From assembly GCA_958352855.1 (NCBI GenBank), contig CATWQE010000005.1:27374-91373 (forward strand): DNA of 64,000 bases, read 5' to 3'. Below are positions 1 to 7,309 of the stretch, piece after piece. A program made the translations under genes and the position numbers. The notes beneath the pieces are model-generated. The model saw nothing but the letters and a program-made list of their open reading frames with translations, was not told the origin of the DNA and ran no database searches. This stretch comes from an uncultured Bacillota bacterium (lineage in GTDB: Bacteria > Bacillota > Clostridia > Lachnospirales > Lachnospiraceae). The first letter of the stretch is position 1. Each line of letters opens with the position of its first letter.

Positions 1-1
1 G

Positions 2-1060
2 GAGAGAGAGAAAGAGTGGAAAGCAGGAGAAAATTGGAAAAATTTTAAAGACTACAGTAGTCTGCAAGAACTTTTTTCTGGAACTGTTTTGCTGATTTTC
101 GGAGAAAAGATAGCACAAATCTTGAGAGAAAATGTAGCTGCTATGGAAGTGTTAAGAAAAGTTGAAGAAAATTATGATACATGTAAAATTATTTATTTTC
201 ATGAATGTGAAAATATGTTGTTGTTGGCATTTTCCGAAACTTTTCTTTTTGAGCAGGAAATTTATTGCATTTGGGAAAGATTGAAAGTATTTCAAGAGAT
301 TTGGCTGGTATATAAAGGTGGAAGAGAATTTAGTTTGCCAGAGATAATGGAAGAAATTGAAGTTACTCTTAATACGAGGTTTTGGCAAGGAACTATGCAT
401 GTATTAAGCGCAGGACAAGGAGAAAGTACGTTAAGCATTGATTTAAGCAATTTAGAGCGGGCAATAGAAAATATTAGAGAAGAGGAATGGAAGAAAGAAA
501 TTACAGGATTAGTAACAGGGATTTTTGAAAAGAAAGAAAATAATGTGGTGCTAGATAACTTTTACCGGTCAGTTTTGATTTTGATTGCAAATAAATATCG
601 TCAGCATAGTTATGAAATACCTGAAAATCTGACAGAAGAGCTTTATCCATATGCTTTGGAACGCTGCATGACGAGGCAAGAAGTCCAAAAGAAATTATAT
701 GAATATACAAGATTGATTCATGAAAAAATTCTTCAGGATTCTCAAAAGAGTGAAATGATAGAACAAGTTATAGAATATTTAGAATATCATTATGCAGAAG
801 ATGTTAATTTTAATGATGTGGCAAGTGAGTTTTTTATCACTCCTAACTATTTGTACAGAAGATTTAAAGAAAAGAAAAATAAGAGTGTAATGCAGTATTT
901 GGAAGATATCAGAATGAAAAAAGCAAAAGAGCTTTTGAAAAATACAACACTAAGCGTAACGGAAGTCGCAGCTAGGACAGGATATGGAGATTCTAATTAT
1001 TTTTCGCGAATATTCAAAAGAAATTGTGGAAAAACGCCAAGAGAATTTCGTAATCAATAG
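2..1060 (+). CDS. AraC/YesN-type transcriptional regulator, 5'-truncated by window edge
   Basis: The reading frame is open to the first base of the window, so the TTG at 89 is not a convincing start and the gene very probably begins upstream. The visible part is about 352 residues. The last ~100 residues form a double helix-turn-helix AraC domain (EYHYAEDVNFNDVASEFFIT..., then VTEVAARTGYGDSNYFSRIFK and the GKTPREFRNQ tail). The linker before it resembles the middle section of YesN-like two-component response regulators that sit next to sugar ABC transporters, so a receiver domain may lie outside the window; this is inference. It is immediately upstream of the sugar transporter operon and is the likely activator of it. 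Confidence 0.85.
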   Translation, partial: EREKEWKAGENWKNFKDYSSLQELFSGTVLLIFGEKIAQILRENVAAMEVLRKVEENYDTCKIIYFHECENMLLLAFSETFLFEQEIYCIWERLKVFQEIWLVYKGGREFSLPEIMEEIEVTLNTRFWQGTMHVLSAGQGESTLSIDLSNLERAIENIREEEWKKEITGLVTGIFEKKENNVVLDNFYRSVLILIANKYRQHSYEIPENLTEELYPYALERCMTRQEVQKKLYEYTRLIHEKILQDSQKSEMIEQVIEYLEYHYAEDVNFNDVASEFFITPNYLYRRFKEKKNKSVMQYLEDIRMKKAKELLKNTTLSVTEVAARTGYGDSNYFSRIFKRNCGKTPREFRNQ

Positions 1061-1063
1061 CAT

Positions 1064-1123
1064 GAAATGTGCTAAATGCCAGAAAGAAATGTGCTAGTTT
1101 ATCGTAAAACAATCAAATATAAT
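1064..1123 (+). promoter_or_regulatory. Promoter of the sugar ABC operon with a direct-repeat activator site
   Basis: An 11-bp sequence, GAAATGTGCTA, occurs perfectly at 1064-1074 and again at 1086-1096, exactly 22 bp (two helical turns) apart. The second copy ends where a -35 box would lie, in front of a TATAAT at 1118-1123. The -35 itself (TAGTTT, 1095-1100) is poor. This is the usual arrangement of a class II AraC-family activator site: tandem repeats overlapping a weak -35. The binding protein is inferred to be the adjacent AraC/YesN-type regulator. Confidence 0.6.
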
Positions 1124-1174
1124 AAAAATATCAAAAGAAGGTACCTTAAATATAATAAGTAGGAGGAAGAAAAT

Positions 1175-2566
1175 ATGTTGAAAAAACAACTAGCACTTAT
1201 AATGGCATTATGCATGGCAATGTCAGTTGCAGGATGTGGTAGCTCAGAAAAAAATGCAGATAGTAAAGGGAACGATAGCAGCGAATCAGGAGATAAAAAG
1301 GTTGTAAGTTTTTATTCCTGGTCTGAAAACGCGGAACAAGATTTCGATAAAGCGGTAATTGCTCAATATGAGAAGGAAAATCCAGATGTAGATGTACAGG
1401 AAGTTTTTGTTCCTTATGCAGAATATTTAAGCAAAATGAATACTATGGCTGCGGCAGATAGCATGCCGGATGTATTTAAACTCCCGGAAGGAAGTGTGCT
1501 GGAATGGGGAAGTAAAGATGCCGTGCTGGATTTAGCGCCTCTTTATGAAAAGAAGGGGATTGATCTGGAAGAAACAACATTAAATTCCACAATTTTTAAG
1601 ACTGGAGACAGCGTCTGGGGAGTAGGGTGTAATGTGGCGACACTGGCTTTATACTATAACAAGGATTTACTAAAAGAAGCGGGCATTGAGTTTCCCTCTA
1701 CGGATGCAGAAAATCCATGGACGTGGGAAGAATTTGTAGAGAATGCAAGAAAGTTGACAAAAGATAGTTCAGGGAAAACATCAGAACAGTCAGGATTTGA
1801 TGTAGATAATGTCAGCGTATATGGTACGATGATGCCTACCGATTGGAATGTGTTTATGCCACTGTTATATACCAATGGTGCAGCAATTGCCAGTGATGAT
1901 GGGACAGAGTTAAAGATAAACAGTAAAGAGGGATTAGAAGTTATTCAGTCTATTGCGGACTTATCTACAAAAAACAAATGTGCACCATCTCTGGCAATGG
2001 CGAAAGGAGCTTTTGCAGATAAGACTACAATGTTGATGAATGGACAGGTGGCAATGCTGATTGACGGTTCCTGGGCTCTTGGAAATTACTCTAATGAGGC
2101 ATTTGATGTGGGCGTTGCTCAGATTCCAATGTTTGACCATCCTGCTAATATGAGCTGGGGAGCGGGTATTTGTATGTCACCAAAGGATGCAGAAAATGAG
2201 GAAGCGTTTGACTTTTTCTGCTATTATACAGATTTCAATAATGCAATTAAGGCATCAAAAGAAAATGAGGTAGCTCTTGGTGGACTTCCTCATACAGTAA
2301 ATGTTTTTGATGGTGGTGAAAATGAAAAAGCCTGGATGTCTACGTATACTACAGTTGATGAGACACAAAATTGTGAGGCATTTCGTAACATTTTACAACA
2401 GGAAAATACATGTGTAGGAGAAAATGTAACATTGAAAAACTTCCCTGTTATTGTTGATAATACAATTGTACCGCTTTTAGATAACGTGTGGTTAGGAGAA
2501 CAGAGTGCAGAGGAAGCGTTGAAAGATGTAGATGTATCTTCTGAATTGCAGGGAACCTGGGATTAA
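1175..2566 (+). CDS. Sugar ABC transporter substrate-binding lipoprotein
   Basis: 463 residues. The N-terminus is a lipoprotein signal peptide with lipobox VAGC (Cys at about residue 21), followed by a Ser/Asn/Lys-rich linker and a family 1 extracellular solute-binding protein fold (Trp/Asp/Asn-rich, YYNKDLLKEAGI motif, ...WTWEEFVENARKL, MLIDGSWALGNY). It is expected to be tethered outside the membrane and to hand a mono- or oligosaccharide to the permeases that follow. An AGGAGGAAG ribosome site precedes the ATG. The transported sugar cannot be named; the adjacent glycosidase suggests an alpha-linked disaccharide or small glycan. Confidence 0.92.
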   Translation: MLKKQLALIMALCMAMSVAGCGSSEKNADSKGNDSSESGDKKVVSFYSWSENAEQDFDKAVIAQYEKENPDVDVQEVFVPYAEYLSKMNTMAAADSMPDVFKLPEGSVLEWGSKDAVLDLAPLYEKKGIDLEETTLNSTIFKTGDSVWGVGCNVATLALYYNKDLLKEAGIEFPSTDAENPWTWEEFVENARKLTKDSSGKTSEQSGFDVDNVSVYGTMMPTDWNVFMPLLYTNGAAIASDDGTELKINSKEGLEVIQSIADLSTKNKCAPSLAMAKGAFADKTTMLMNGQVAMLIDGSWALGNYSNEAFDVGVAQIPMFDHPANMSWGAGICMSPKDAENEEAFDFFCYYTDFNNAIKASKENEVALGGLPHTVNVFDGGENEKAWMSTYTTVDETQNCEAFRNILQQENTCVGENVTLKNFPVIVDNTIVPLLDNVWLGEQSAEEALKDVDVSSELQGTWD

Positions 2567-2602
2567 AACCAGGTTTCGTGCAAAGCAAGGAGGTGTCAGT
2601 AC

Positions 2603-3514
2603 ATGCATAAAATTTTTCAGAAAAACAAAGTCAGTGTAAAAGAAAAAGCACAAATGAAATGGGGATATTTTTTTATCGCACCAGCTATTATAGGACTTAT
2701 TTGTTTTAGTTTTGGACCTATGCTATTTAGTCTTGGAGTGAGTTTTACAAAATGGGATGTTATTAGTGAGAAGCAATTTATAGGACTTGAAAACTATATT
2801 ATGTTATTTAAAGATCCGCTATTTTTACAATCCTTGAAGGTAACGTTGTATTATACATTACTAAGTGTTCCGCTTATAACGTGTATACCTCTCCTGGTGG
2901 CAATGCTTTTAAATACAAAAGTAAAGGGCATATCTGTATTTAGAGCAATTTTTTATATTCCTTCTATTGTACCGGTGGTTGCCAGTGCGGCAGTTTGGAT
3001 GTATATCTATAATCCTATGTATGGGCTTTTAAACAGTATTTTAAAAGCGTTGGGATTACCAGCACAGAATTTTATTTTTAGTGAAACTGGAGCAGTACCA
3101 TCTCTGGCAATTATGGCGCTTTGGGCAGCAGGAAACACGGTAGTTATTTATTTAGCGGGGCTTCAAGGTGTTTCAAGGCAGCTTTATGAAGCTGCGGAAA
3201 TAGATGGAGCAGGAATGGTGGCGAGATTTGTACATATTACAATACCAATGATGACTCCTATTATTTTCTATAATTTTGTTATGGCTATTATTAATTCTAT
3301 GCAGGTATTCACTCAGGCATATATTATGACAGATGGAGGACCGGCAAATGCAACCTTGTTCTATTCTCTTATGGTGTATAGAACAGCCTTTAAGCAATCC
3401 AGAATGGGATATTCAGCAGCTATGTCCTGGGTATTTTTTGTAATTATTGCAGTTTTGACATTAATTGTATTTAAATCACAAAAAAAATGGGTTGTTTATG
3501 AAAATGGGGACTGA
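2603..3514 (+). CDS. Carbohydrate ABC transporter permease, MalF/UgpA type
   Basis: 303 residues with six predicted membrane segments. The EAA loop typical of inner-membrane importers is visible (YEAAEIDGAGMVARFVHITIPMM), which docks the ATPase. Preceded by AAGGAGGTG. It forms the importer channel with the next gene. The operon has no ATPase gene, as is common in Firmicutes where one MsmK-type ATPase serves several sugar importers. Confidence 0.92.
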   Translation: MHKIFQKNKVSVKEKAQMKWGYFFIAPAIIGLICFSFGPMLFSLGVSFTKWDVISEKQFIGLENYIMLFKDPLFLQSLKVTLYYTLLSVPLITCIPLLVAMLLNTKVKGISVFRAIFYIPSIVPVVASAAVWMYIYNPMYGLLNSILKALGLPAQNFIFSETGAVPSLAIMALWAAGNTVVIYLAGLQGVSRQLYEAAEIDGAGMVARFVHITIPMMTPIIFYNFVMAIINSMQVFTQAYIMTDGGPANATLFYSLMVYRTAFKQSRMGYSAAMSWVFFVIIAVLTLIVFKSQKKWVVYENGD

Positions 3515-3524
3515 GGTGAGTAAG

Positions 3525-4352
3525 ATGAATAAAAAGAAGAAAATAAAAGTCATAAGTTATTTTTTACTGATTGTGCTTGCGATTATGATGTTGTTTCCGT
3601 TTTTCTGGATGGTGAGAAGTTCCTTTATGACTAATCGTGAAATTACAACAGTACCTATACAATGGATACCTTCACAATTTAATTTTGATAATTTTATAGA
3701 AGCATTTACGAAGGACTCTTTTGGAAGGTATTTTTTGAATTCTATTATCATTGTAGGAATTAATATGGTGGGAGCTGTGTTTAGTGCCAGTTTTATTGGA
3801 TTTGGGTTTGCAAGACTGAAGTTTAAAGGCAGAAATTTGTGGTTTGCCCTTTTATTATCAACAATGATGATTCCATATACGGTTCTTATGATACCACAAT
3901 TTTTAATCTGGCAGGCTATAGGTGGTTACAATACGTTTCTCCCCTTGACAATTCCATGCTTTTTTGGAACTGCATTTAACGTTTTTCTGGTGAAACAGTT
4001 TTACAGCGGAATTCCCAAAGAGTATGATGAAGCAGCATTAGTGGACGGAGCAAATTATTTTGTGATTTATAGTAAGATTATTTTGCCAATGGCAAAACCA
4101 GTATTGTGTACAGTGGGTGTATTTACTTTTATGAATACATGGAATGACTTTATGGGACCATTGCTTTATCTGGATAGACCAGAACTTAAAACAGTATCGC
4201 TTGCCCTTCAGAACTTTATGGGACAGCATACCAGTCAATGGAACCTTTTAATGGCAGTAGCAACGGTTATTACTATTCCTATGATTATTGTATATTTTGC
4301 GGCTCAGAGATATTTTATTGAAGGAATTACCTTTTCAGGATTGAAAGGATAG
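3525..4352 (+). CDS. Carbohydrate ABC transporter permease, MalG type
   Basis: 275 residues from the ATG at 3525, which follows AGGTGAG; an in-frame TTG at 3465 and ATGs at 3498/3504 would overlap the previous gene and look like extensions. Five to six membrane helices and the EAA loop EYDEAALVDGANYFVIYSKIILPMAKP are visible. C-terminus FIEGITFSGLKG is typical of this family (GxxxGAxKG-like end). Partner of the preceding permease; 11 bp before the glycosidase gene, so co-transcribed. Confidence 0.92.
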   Translation: MNKKKKIKVISYFLLIVLAIMMLFPFFWMVRSSFMTNREITTVPIQWIPSQFNFDNFIEAFTKDSFGRYFLNSIIIVGINMVGAVFSASFIGFGFARLKFKGRNLWFALLLSTMMIPYTVLMIPQFLIWQAIGGYNTFLPLTIPCFFGTAFNVFLVKQFYSGIPKEYDEAALVDGANYFVIYSKIILPMAKPVLCTVGVFTFMNTWNDFMGPLLYLDRPELKTVSLALQNFMGQHTSQWNLLMAVATVITIPMIIVYFAAQRYFIEGITFSGLKG

Positions 4353-4363
4353 GTGAGAAGAAT

Positions 4364-6061
4364 ATGAAATTTAATTTAGAAGAGATACCTTTTAGTACAA
4401 GAGGTTCCTATATGGTATTTTCGAAATTAGGAAAAAAATTTCAGGGAGAAGAGATACAAGAAGGAATTTATTTTCGAAATGTTCATGGTTCAGCTGTGAG
4501 TTCACTGGTAGCAAGAATTGTGCCACAGAAAAATGGACAGGAAATTCCTTATCAATACGAAGCATCTCCTCAAGAAGTAAAAATCTATGATGATGAACAT
4601 TGTTGCAGGATTACCTGGCAAGATGAGAAAACAGTTCTTTTGGAAGGAGATTTGCCATTTTATTTCGATTTTCTGGCAGAGGGCGGTTCTTATACATTTG
4701 CACAGCCATGGAAAGTTGGAAACAGAGATTTTTATCTGGTGAACTGTTTTCGGGGAAATTCAAGGTATATGATTCGAAGTCAAAAGGGAAGTTTGCAGCT
4801 AAAACAAAAATGGAGAGAAGGAAATGCAGAGTATAGTTATTTATACGTAAATGGGGATGCTCCTTACATGTTGGTTTTGGAAGAAAACTTTGAGGATTGG
4901 AAAGACAGAGGAGAAGACTACGATTATACCTGTGCAGTGCAGAAACAAAAACAAATGTTTGAAGAATTTTATGTTTCGATGCCTTCTGTGCCAGATAAAT
5001 ATCAAGATGCGGCTAAAATTTCTGCATATGTGGATTGGACAGGTATGGTTTCACCCTGTGGCCTTCTAAAAAGAGAGGCCATGTTTATGTCAAAAAACTG
5101 GATGTGTAACGTGTGGAGTTGGGATCACTGTTTTAATGCCCTGGCATTAGCTTATCATTGTCCTAAGGAAGCATGGGATCAGTTTATGGTATTATTTGAT
5201 TTCCAAAAAGAATCTGGAAATATACCGGACAGTGTTAACGATACCAAAGTGATTCATAATTACTGTAAACCGCCTATTCATGGTTGGACCTTACGAAAGC
5301 TTATGAAAGTTATGGACTTATCTGTAGAACAATTAAAAGAAGCCTATGAAAAACTAGGTAAATGGACCAGTTGGTGGCTTAATTATAGAGATGAAAATGG
5401 AGATGGATTATGTGAATATAGCCATGGAAATGATTCTGGTTGGGATAATGCTACAGCATTTGACCATCTTCCGCCGGTCACATTGCCAGATTTAGCAGCC
5501 TTTCTTGTGTTACAAATGGATGTTCTTAGTGAAGTTGCAGAAAAATTAAATGAACAAGCAGATGCTAAGATGTGGAAAAATCGCGCAAATGAAATGTTAA
5601 ACAACATGTTGAATGTTTTGTTTGAAAATGGAAAACCCGTAGCAAGAGCTGGCTTTGATATGCACAAAGTAGAAAATGAAAGTCTGATTCTGTATTTACC
5701 TATTATTTTGGGAAAACAACTTCCAGAAGGAATTAGAAAAGAATTAATTCAGACGTTGGAAAGTGACAAATTTCAGACTTCATATGGATTAGCAACTGAA
5801 AGTTGGCATAGTAAAGAATACGAATCAGATGGTTATTGGAGAGGTCCTATTTGGGCGCCGAGTACGATGCTTATTCTGGATGGACTGAAAGAATGTGGGG
5901 AAGATGCATTTGTAAAAGATATGACAGAGAAGTTTTGTCAACTGATTCAAAAGAGTGGATGTGCTGAAAACTTTGATGCACTTACGGGAGAAGGGTTGAG
6001 GGATAGAGCTTATACCTGGACGGCAAGTGTAATGCTTGTGATGGCGCATGAGTATTTATAA
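4364..6061 (+). CDS. GH63/trehalase-like (alpha/alpha)6 glycosidase
   Basis: 565 residues, no signal peptide, so it should act on imported sugar in the cytoplasm. An N-terminal beta-rich part (about 1-200) is followed by an (alpha/alpha)6 barrel: VWSWDHCFNALAL near 250, FQKESGNIPDSV near 280, GNDSGWDNATAFD near 355-367 and GYWRGPIWAPS further on. By comparison with GH63/GH37 enzymes, D361 in the SGWDN motif is the likely general acid and E535 in AENFD the likely base. Last gene of the importer operon. The family includes trehalases, mannosylglycerate hydrolases and processing alpha-glucosidases, so the substrate is not resolved. Confidence 0.8.
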   Translation: MKFNLEEIPFSTRGSYMVFSKLGKKFQGEEIQEGIYFRNVHGSAVSSLVARIVPQKNGQEIPYQYEASPQEVKIYDDEHCCRITWQDEKTVLLEGDLPFYFDFLAEGGSYTFAQPWKVGNRDFYLVNCFRGNSRYMIRSQKGSLQLKQKWREGNAEYSYLYVNGDAPYMLVLEENFEDWKDRGEDYDYTCAVQKQKQMFEEFYVSMPSVPDKYQDAAKISAYVDWTGMVSPCGLLKREAMFMSKNWMCNVWSWDHCFNALALAYHCPKEAWDQFMVLFDFQKESGNIPDSVNDTKVIHNYCKPPIHGWTLRKLMKVMDLSVEQLKEAYEKLGKWTSWWLNYRDENGDGLCEYSHGNDSGWDNATAFDHLPPVTLPDLAAFLVLQMDVLSEVAEKLNEQADAKMWKNRANEMLNNMLNVLFENGKPVARAGFDMHKVENESLILYLPIILGKQLPEGIRKELIQTLESDKFQTSYGLATESWHSKEYESDGYWRGPIWAPSTMLILDGLKECGEDAFVKDMTEKFCQLIQKSGCAENFDALTGEGLRDRAYTWTASVMLVMAHEYL

Positions 6062-6099
6062 CTGACAACACAACAAATAATAAGTAAATAAATTGTACA

Positions 6100-6139
6100 A
6101 ATACCCCTTTTCTGATGAAAGAGAGGGGTATTAATTTGT
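6100..6139 (+). terminator. Intrinsic terminator of the sugar operon
   Basis: AATACCCCT (6100-6108) pairs with AGGGGTATT (6124-6132), followed by a T-rich stretch. It lies 38 bp after the glycosidase stop codon. Confidence 0.7.
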
Positions 6140-6177
6140 TTATGAATATTATAAGTTCCAATGCATAGAAACAAGAA

Positions 6178-6396
6178 GTGAAAACAATGGAACAATATGA
6201 TGATATTGATACCAGAAGTCCTGGAGATGTGACCTGGCTGATGATACATAGCTTTTCGGAGGAAGAACAGAGATTTGAGCATGAAAAAATACAGAGTGTA
6301 GAACAGGTGATTTTATCTAATTATGATGAGGTGAAGATAGAGAATGGTCAGGCAAAATTAAGGGCATATGAGACGTTGATAGCCAGGATAGAGTAA
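6178..6396 (+). pseudogene. Internally deleted remnant of a GH13 alpha-glucosidase gene
   Basis: The short frame encodes MEQYDDIDT joined directly to RSPGDVTWLMIHSFSE... and ends LRAYETLIARIE. In the intact GH13 gene downstream the matching pieces are EKYDDIDT and RSLGEVTWMAVHNFSE...LRAYETMILEMGN, but there they are 107 codons (321 bp) apart. The remnant therefore keeps a few codons of the catalytic-domain end and the C-terminal beta domain, with an in-frame deletion between. No catalytic residue remains. It has diverged clearly from the intact copy, so it is an older paralogue or a leftover of an earlier gene at this site. Confidence 0.8.
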
Positions 6397-6489
6397 AAGG
6401 GGAAATTGTTGTTTCACAGAGTTTTGTTTTTGTAAAAAAGTACTTGAAAAATGGAAAAAAGCCAGGAAAAACTTTGGGCATATTACGAA

Positions 6490-6518
6490 TTGTAGTATAT
6501 GAGAAGACATGGTAAAAT
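6490..6518 (+). promoter_or_regulatory. Promoter of the small membrane toxin
   Basis: TTGTAG (6490-6495), 17-bp spacer, TAAAAT (6513-6518). The predicted start near 6525 coincides with the first base of the 5' arm that pairs with the 3' end of the same transcript. Confidence 0.55.
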
Positions 6519-6524
6519 CCTATT

Positions 6525-6781
6525 AAAAGAACAATCGTGTTGCAGGGTGGCTTGACCTTCATTTTATTATACATAGAATGGGGGTGGTGCTGATGAAACA
6601 TTTTGATTTTAAAGATTTAATGTCTTTTGGAATGTTCATTTTGTCACTGCTGACATTCATTTATTTGATTTGTCATTAATGACTTAGAGCATAGAAAAAC
6701 CACCCGAAACTTGGCAAGTAGAGAGGTGGCATTTCTATGTTACACTTTATAGGTCAACCCCTTGTGGGCGGTTGTTCTTTT
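6525..6781 (+). other. Toxin mRNA extent with long-range 5'/3' complementarity
   Basis: AAAAGAACAA at 6525-6534 is perfectly complementary to TTGTTCTTTT at 6772-6781, and TTGACCT at 6552-6558 to AGGTCAA at 6751-6757, with further pairing between CAGGG near 6545 and CCCCTTG near 6759. The ends of the predicted transcript can thus zip together around the toxin ORF, and the outer stem plus U-rich 3' end can act as terminator. Such end-to-end folding is known to keep type I toxin mRNAs translationally silent. Confidence 0.6.
6593..6679 (+). CDS. Putative holin-like type I toxin, 28 aa membrane peptide
   Basis: 28 residues: a short polar N-terminus (MKHFDFKDLMSFG) followed by one hydrophobic segment (MFILSLLTFIYLI) and a CH end. 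This matches the pattern of the putative holin-like toxin family of Firmicutes (related in style to TxpA/BsrG): a single membrane helix that depolarises or disturbs the membrane. A GGGGTGGTG ribosome site sits 3-4 bases before the ATG. It lies in the middle of a self-pairing transcript and is followed by an antisense RNA gene on the opposite strand, which supports a toxin role. Family assignment is by pattern, not by search. Confidence 0.65.
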   Translation: MKHFDFKDLMSFGMFILSLLTFIYLICH

Positions 6782-6784
6782 TAC
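6694..6784 (-). ncRNA. Antisense antitoxin RNA of the type I locus
   Basis: On the minus strand a promoter (TTGAAT-17-TATAGT) would start an RNA near 6784. It runs across the 3' untranslated part of the toxin mRNA and ends at a clear intrinsic terminator: CCACC (minus-strand reading of 6725-6729) pairs with GGTGG (6700-6704), enclosing CTTGCCAAG, followed by a T run (A5 at 6695-6699 on the plus strand). Length is about 91 nt. It overlaps the toxin transcript outside the ORF, as in TxpA/RatA-type loci where duplex formation leads to decay. Confidence 0.6.
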
Positions 6785-6790
6785 ATTTAT

Positions 6791-6819
6791 ACTATAGCAT
6801 AATTATAAAGAGGATTCAA
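6791..6819 (-). promoter_or_regulatory. Promoter of the antitoxin RNA
   Basis: Minus strand: TTGAAT (6814-6819), 17-bp spacer, TATAGT (6791-6796). Confidence 0.6.
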
Positions 6820-6996
6820 TAGAAACAAAAATACATTTTTCTGATTAGGTAAAAATAAAGATAAACAGCAAAAATAACAGAGAGGCGGCACAGCAAATAT
6901 GAACTATAAAATTGCCTTGCTTTAAAAAAAACATTATCGTGAATTTTGTGAGGAAAGAATCAAAGAAAAGATGCAGTGAGTCTCTCAAGGATTGGT

Positions 6997-7246
6997 ATGG
7001 ATTTTCTGAGATTTGAAAGTGATTTGGAGGAAGTAATTCTCCAGGACAGGTTTGCACAAGTGGTTCATGGATATGAGGGAAGATGGAAAAACTTTAAGAC
7101 CATTGAAGAAATTGAAGCAGAGGCAGCAAGAACTTGATGATTTGGAATATGGGAAACAGATTAGCTTTCAAATGGCATTGTATGAATATTCCAGACGGGC
7201 AGTTGCAAGCGTAAAAAAATATTTTAGGGAAGAAATCAGGGAGTAG
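6997..7246 (+). pseudogene. Small unrecognised ORF, apparently frameshifted
   Basis: From ATG 6997 one frame reads 46 codons (MDFLRFESDLEEVI... to EIEAEAART) and stops at 7135. A second frame, open from 7052, continues with ELDDLEYGKQISFQMALYEYSRRAVAS and stops at 7246. The amino-acid make-up looks coding in the first frame up to about 7130 and in the second one after it, so a single-base indel near 7125-7134 may have split an ~83-residue protein. No family was recognised and the ribosome site is weak. Alternatively neither frame is translated. Confidence 0.35.
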
Positions 7247-7254
7247 AAGGATGG

Positions 7255-7283
7255 TTGCCCGTTCCGCCTATCAATGCTAAAAT
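7255..7283 (+). promoter_or_regulatory. Promoter of the GH13/MerR transcript
   Basis: TTGCCC (7255-7260), 17-bp spacer, TAAAAT (7278-7283), 27 bp before the GH13 start codon. Confidence 0.5.
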
Positions 7284-7309
7284 AAAATAAAAACGGGGAA
7301 GTGAAAGCT

